Assembly (NCBI GenBank): GCA_016788565.1
Contig: JAEUSP010000020.1
Coordinates: 1-62,073, forward strand
Length of the DNA stretch: 62,073 bases
Direction of reading: 5' to 3'
Source of the DNA: Chlorobiota bacterium
Lineage (GTDB): Bacteria; Bacteroidota; Ignavibacteria; OLB7
The first letter of the stretch is position 1. Each line of letters opens with the position of its first letter. The notes under the pieces were generated by a model that was not told the DNA's origin, searched no databases, and saw only the letters and a list, made by a program, of their open reading frames with translations. This document shows positions 60,996 through 62,073 of the stretch, in pieces. Position numbers and translations under genes: made by a program.

Positions 60996-61027
60996 CAAAT
61001 ATATGCTTATATGGGAATATAAGTCAA
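60996..61027 (-). promoter_or_regulatory. Promoter of the ArsR-AHSA1 operon
   Basis: On the minus strand TTG (61027-61025), a 21-nt spacer and TATATTTG (61003-60996), matching the TTG/TAnnTTTG pattern. The ATG at 60991 is only four bases past the box, so the transcript would be leaderless or nearly so. Confidence 0.6.
61006..61023. promoter_or_regulatory. Palindromic operator candidate for the ArsR regulator
   Basis: CTTATAT-ggga-ATATAAG: a perfect 7-bp inverted repeat with a 4-bp centre. It lies between the -33 and -7 boxes of the arsR promoter, where a bound dimer would block RNA polymerase. Confidence 0.6.
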
Positions 61028-61028
61028 G

Positions 61029-61067
61029 CAAAAAATAGCACGCTGAAAAAAATCACAGCGTGCTATT
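61029..61067 (-). terminator. Terminator of the MCE gene
   Basis: AATAGCACGCTG (61034-61045) and CAGCGTGCTATT (61056-61067) form a perfect 12-bp stem; on the minus strand a run of T follows (61035-61030). It lies directly before the arsR promoter and insulates it from the upstream gene. Confidence 0.85.
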
Positions 61068-61120
61068 GCTTTTACCGCCATCGTTGTTGGCCGTAAGCCA
61101 CCAAGCCAGCTATCCAGCAA

Positions 61121-62071
61121 TCATGGTCGGCGGCCAATGGTGACGTTGGTGTTGATTCCATACTTGCGTATTTCCTCAATCATGCCACGGGCGTTTTTCA
61201 GGGTGAGCATCAGTTCGTTGGTAAGGGTGCTGTCGTTTATCAGCTTGGCAACAATTCCGTTGCCGTTGCGGATGTCACCCACAAGCGCATCAACATGAGC
61301 AATCAGCGAATCGGCGCGGCGAATCACCGATGATGAGGAGTTGATGACCGCGCGAGCATCGGTGGCGGTTTGCTCCACCGCCGCAAGCGAGCGGTCAATG
61401 CCCGGCGAGGAGCGTTGCACAAGGTCGCGCAGTTCGGTGACGGCTCCATCCAGATTGCCAAGCATTCGCTCCAGCTTCCCTCGGTTATCGGCCACCAGAA
61501 GATTCAGTGAACGGGTGAGCTGCTCGGTGTTCTGGATGGTACGTTCAACCCCGCCGCGCAGTTCTGGCGATCCGATCAAGCCATTTGCAAAACCTACGGT
61601 GGTGTCTATTCGGATCAGCAGGGCATCTACTTTTTTGGCAATCTGGTCGAACGTTCCCACCACTGCGCCCAAGTCCCCCGCCACCACGCAGGGGATTGGG
61701 GCATCGGTGGGCAACGGGCGGTTGGATTTCCCGGTGCTCACCTCAATTTTCTTCCCGCCGGTAATTTCCAGCATCTGGATTGTTCCGGTGGCATCTTCTT
61801 TCAGCGGGACGGCGGGGTCAATTCCGGCTTCAATTCGGACCCCGTCGGGGGTGGCTTCCACGCGGATCACGCTCCCTTTCCGCACTCCGTTCACGGTGAT
61901 AACCGACCCGGCATCCACCCCTGAAGTATTGGAGGCAATGAACGTGATGGAGCGTTGCTCGGCACCGAAGGCTGCGCGCTTCCCCCAAACGATCCCGCCA
62001 ACAAGCAGGACAAGGGCAATGACAGAAATCAGCCCAACGCGGGCTTCCTGTGAGGTTGCGGATAAGGCCAT
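61121..62071 (-). CDS. MCE/MlaD-family lipid transport protein
   Basis: 316 residues. N-terminal membrane anchor VGLISVIALVLLVGGIVWG (12-30), one MCE domain (about 38-118; ASNTSGVDAGSVITVNGVRKGSVIRVEATPDGVRIEAGIDPAVPLKEDATGTIQ) and a long helical C-terminal part that in MlaD-like proteins builds a hexameric tunnel for phospholipids between membranes. It is probably the substrate-binding part of an ABC lipid transporter whose permease (mlaE) and ATPase (mlaF) would lie beyond the window edge. The ATG is two bases from the end of the window. Confidence 0.87.
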   Translation of the reverse strand: MALSATSQEARVGLISVIALVLLVGGIVWGKRAAFGAEQRSITFIASNTSGVDAGSVITVNGVRKGSVIRVEATPDGVRIEAGIDPAVPLKEDATGTIQMLEITGGKKIEVSTGKSNRPLPTDAPIPCVVAGDLGAVVGTFDQIAKKVDALLIRIDTTVGFANGLIGSPELRGGVERTIQNTEQLTRSLNLLVADNRGKLERMLGNLDGAVTELRDLVQRSSPGIDRSLAAVEQTATDARAVINSSSSVIRRADSLIAHVDALVGDIRNGNGIVAKLINDSTLTNELMLTLKNARGMIEEIRKYGINTNVTIGRRP

Positions 62072-62073
62072 GG

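Overview
The window is a chromosomal segment of a Gram-negative bacterium, probably of the FCB superphylum (Bacteroidetes/Chlorobi/Ignavibacteria-Kapabacteria side). Reasons: a PD40-OmpA lipoprotein paired with an outer-membrane barrel protein, a TonB-C domain protein, an MCE/MlaD protein, the GDP-heptose genes hddA and hddC, and repeated copies of a TAnnTTTG -7 promoter box. No 16S rRNA gene is present, so this is inference only.

Layout. 1-2.5 kb: the tail of an IS3-family element that has cut off the front of a tyrosine recombinase, then nfo and a small membrane protein. 2.5-8.8 kb (+): gmhA, a PBP4-type dacB with a basic insert, rho and hslU. 8.9-12.9 kb (-): a serine hydrolase, then an outer-membrane barrel protein with a PD40-OmpA lipoprotein. 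13.1-18.3 kb (+): an anchored coiled protein, rodA, a CcsA/HemX-like protein, hemA and hemC. 18.3-55.3 kb (-): about 31 genes on one strand, nearly all for a surface polysaccharide. 55.5-59.6 kb (+): tRNA-Leu, tig, clpP, clpX. 59.7-62.1 kb (-): an ArsR/AHSA1 pair and an MCE protein.

The polysaccharide locus holds a complete backbone: an initiating phosphoglycosyltransferase, Wzx-like flippase, Wzy-like polymerase, GT4, GT9 and DUF354 glycosyltransferases, sugar-nucleotide dehydratases and epimerases, three DegT aminotransferases, a Gfo/Idh oxidoreductase, and decorating enzymes (FkbM and another methyltransferase, NodU-type carbamoyltransferase, two AsnB-like amidotransferases). GDP-D,D-heptose genes sit at its promoter-distal end. 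Its middle, about 36-53 kb, is clearly AT-richer than the flanks.

The most unusual part is a four-gene unit at 21916-26178 whose genes all overlap by 4 nt: E1-alpha and E1-beta of a thiamine-diphosphate 2-oxoacid dehydrogenase, then a single protein joining a lipoyl domain, an E3/E1-binding domain and a PglD/NeuD-type left-handed beta-helix sugar acyltransferase, then a sugar epimerase/dehydratase. The normal E2 catalytic domain seems to be replaced by a sugar acyltransferase. This suggests direct transfer of an acyl group from a 2-oxoacid through lipoamide to an amino sugar.

The window is also rich in small repeats: four copies of a ~116-bp MITE-like palindrome (one supplies the likely start codon of a gene, one sits inside a decayed IS5-type element, one directly follows the clpX stop), 14-bp tandem arrays directly before all three heptose genes gmhA, gmhA and hddA, and a 128-bp fold-back element.
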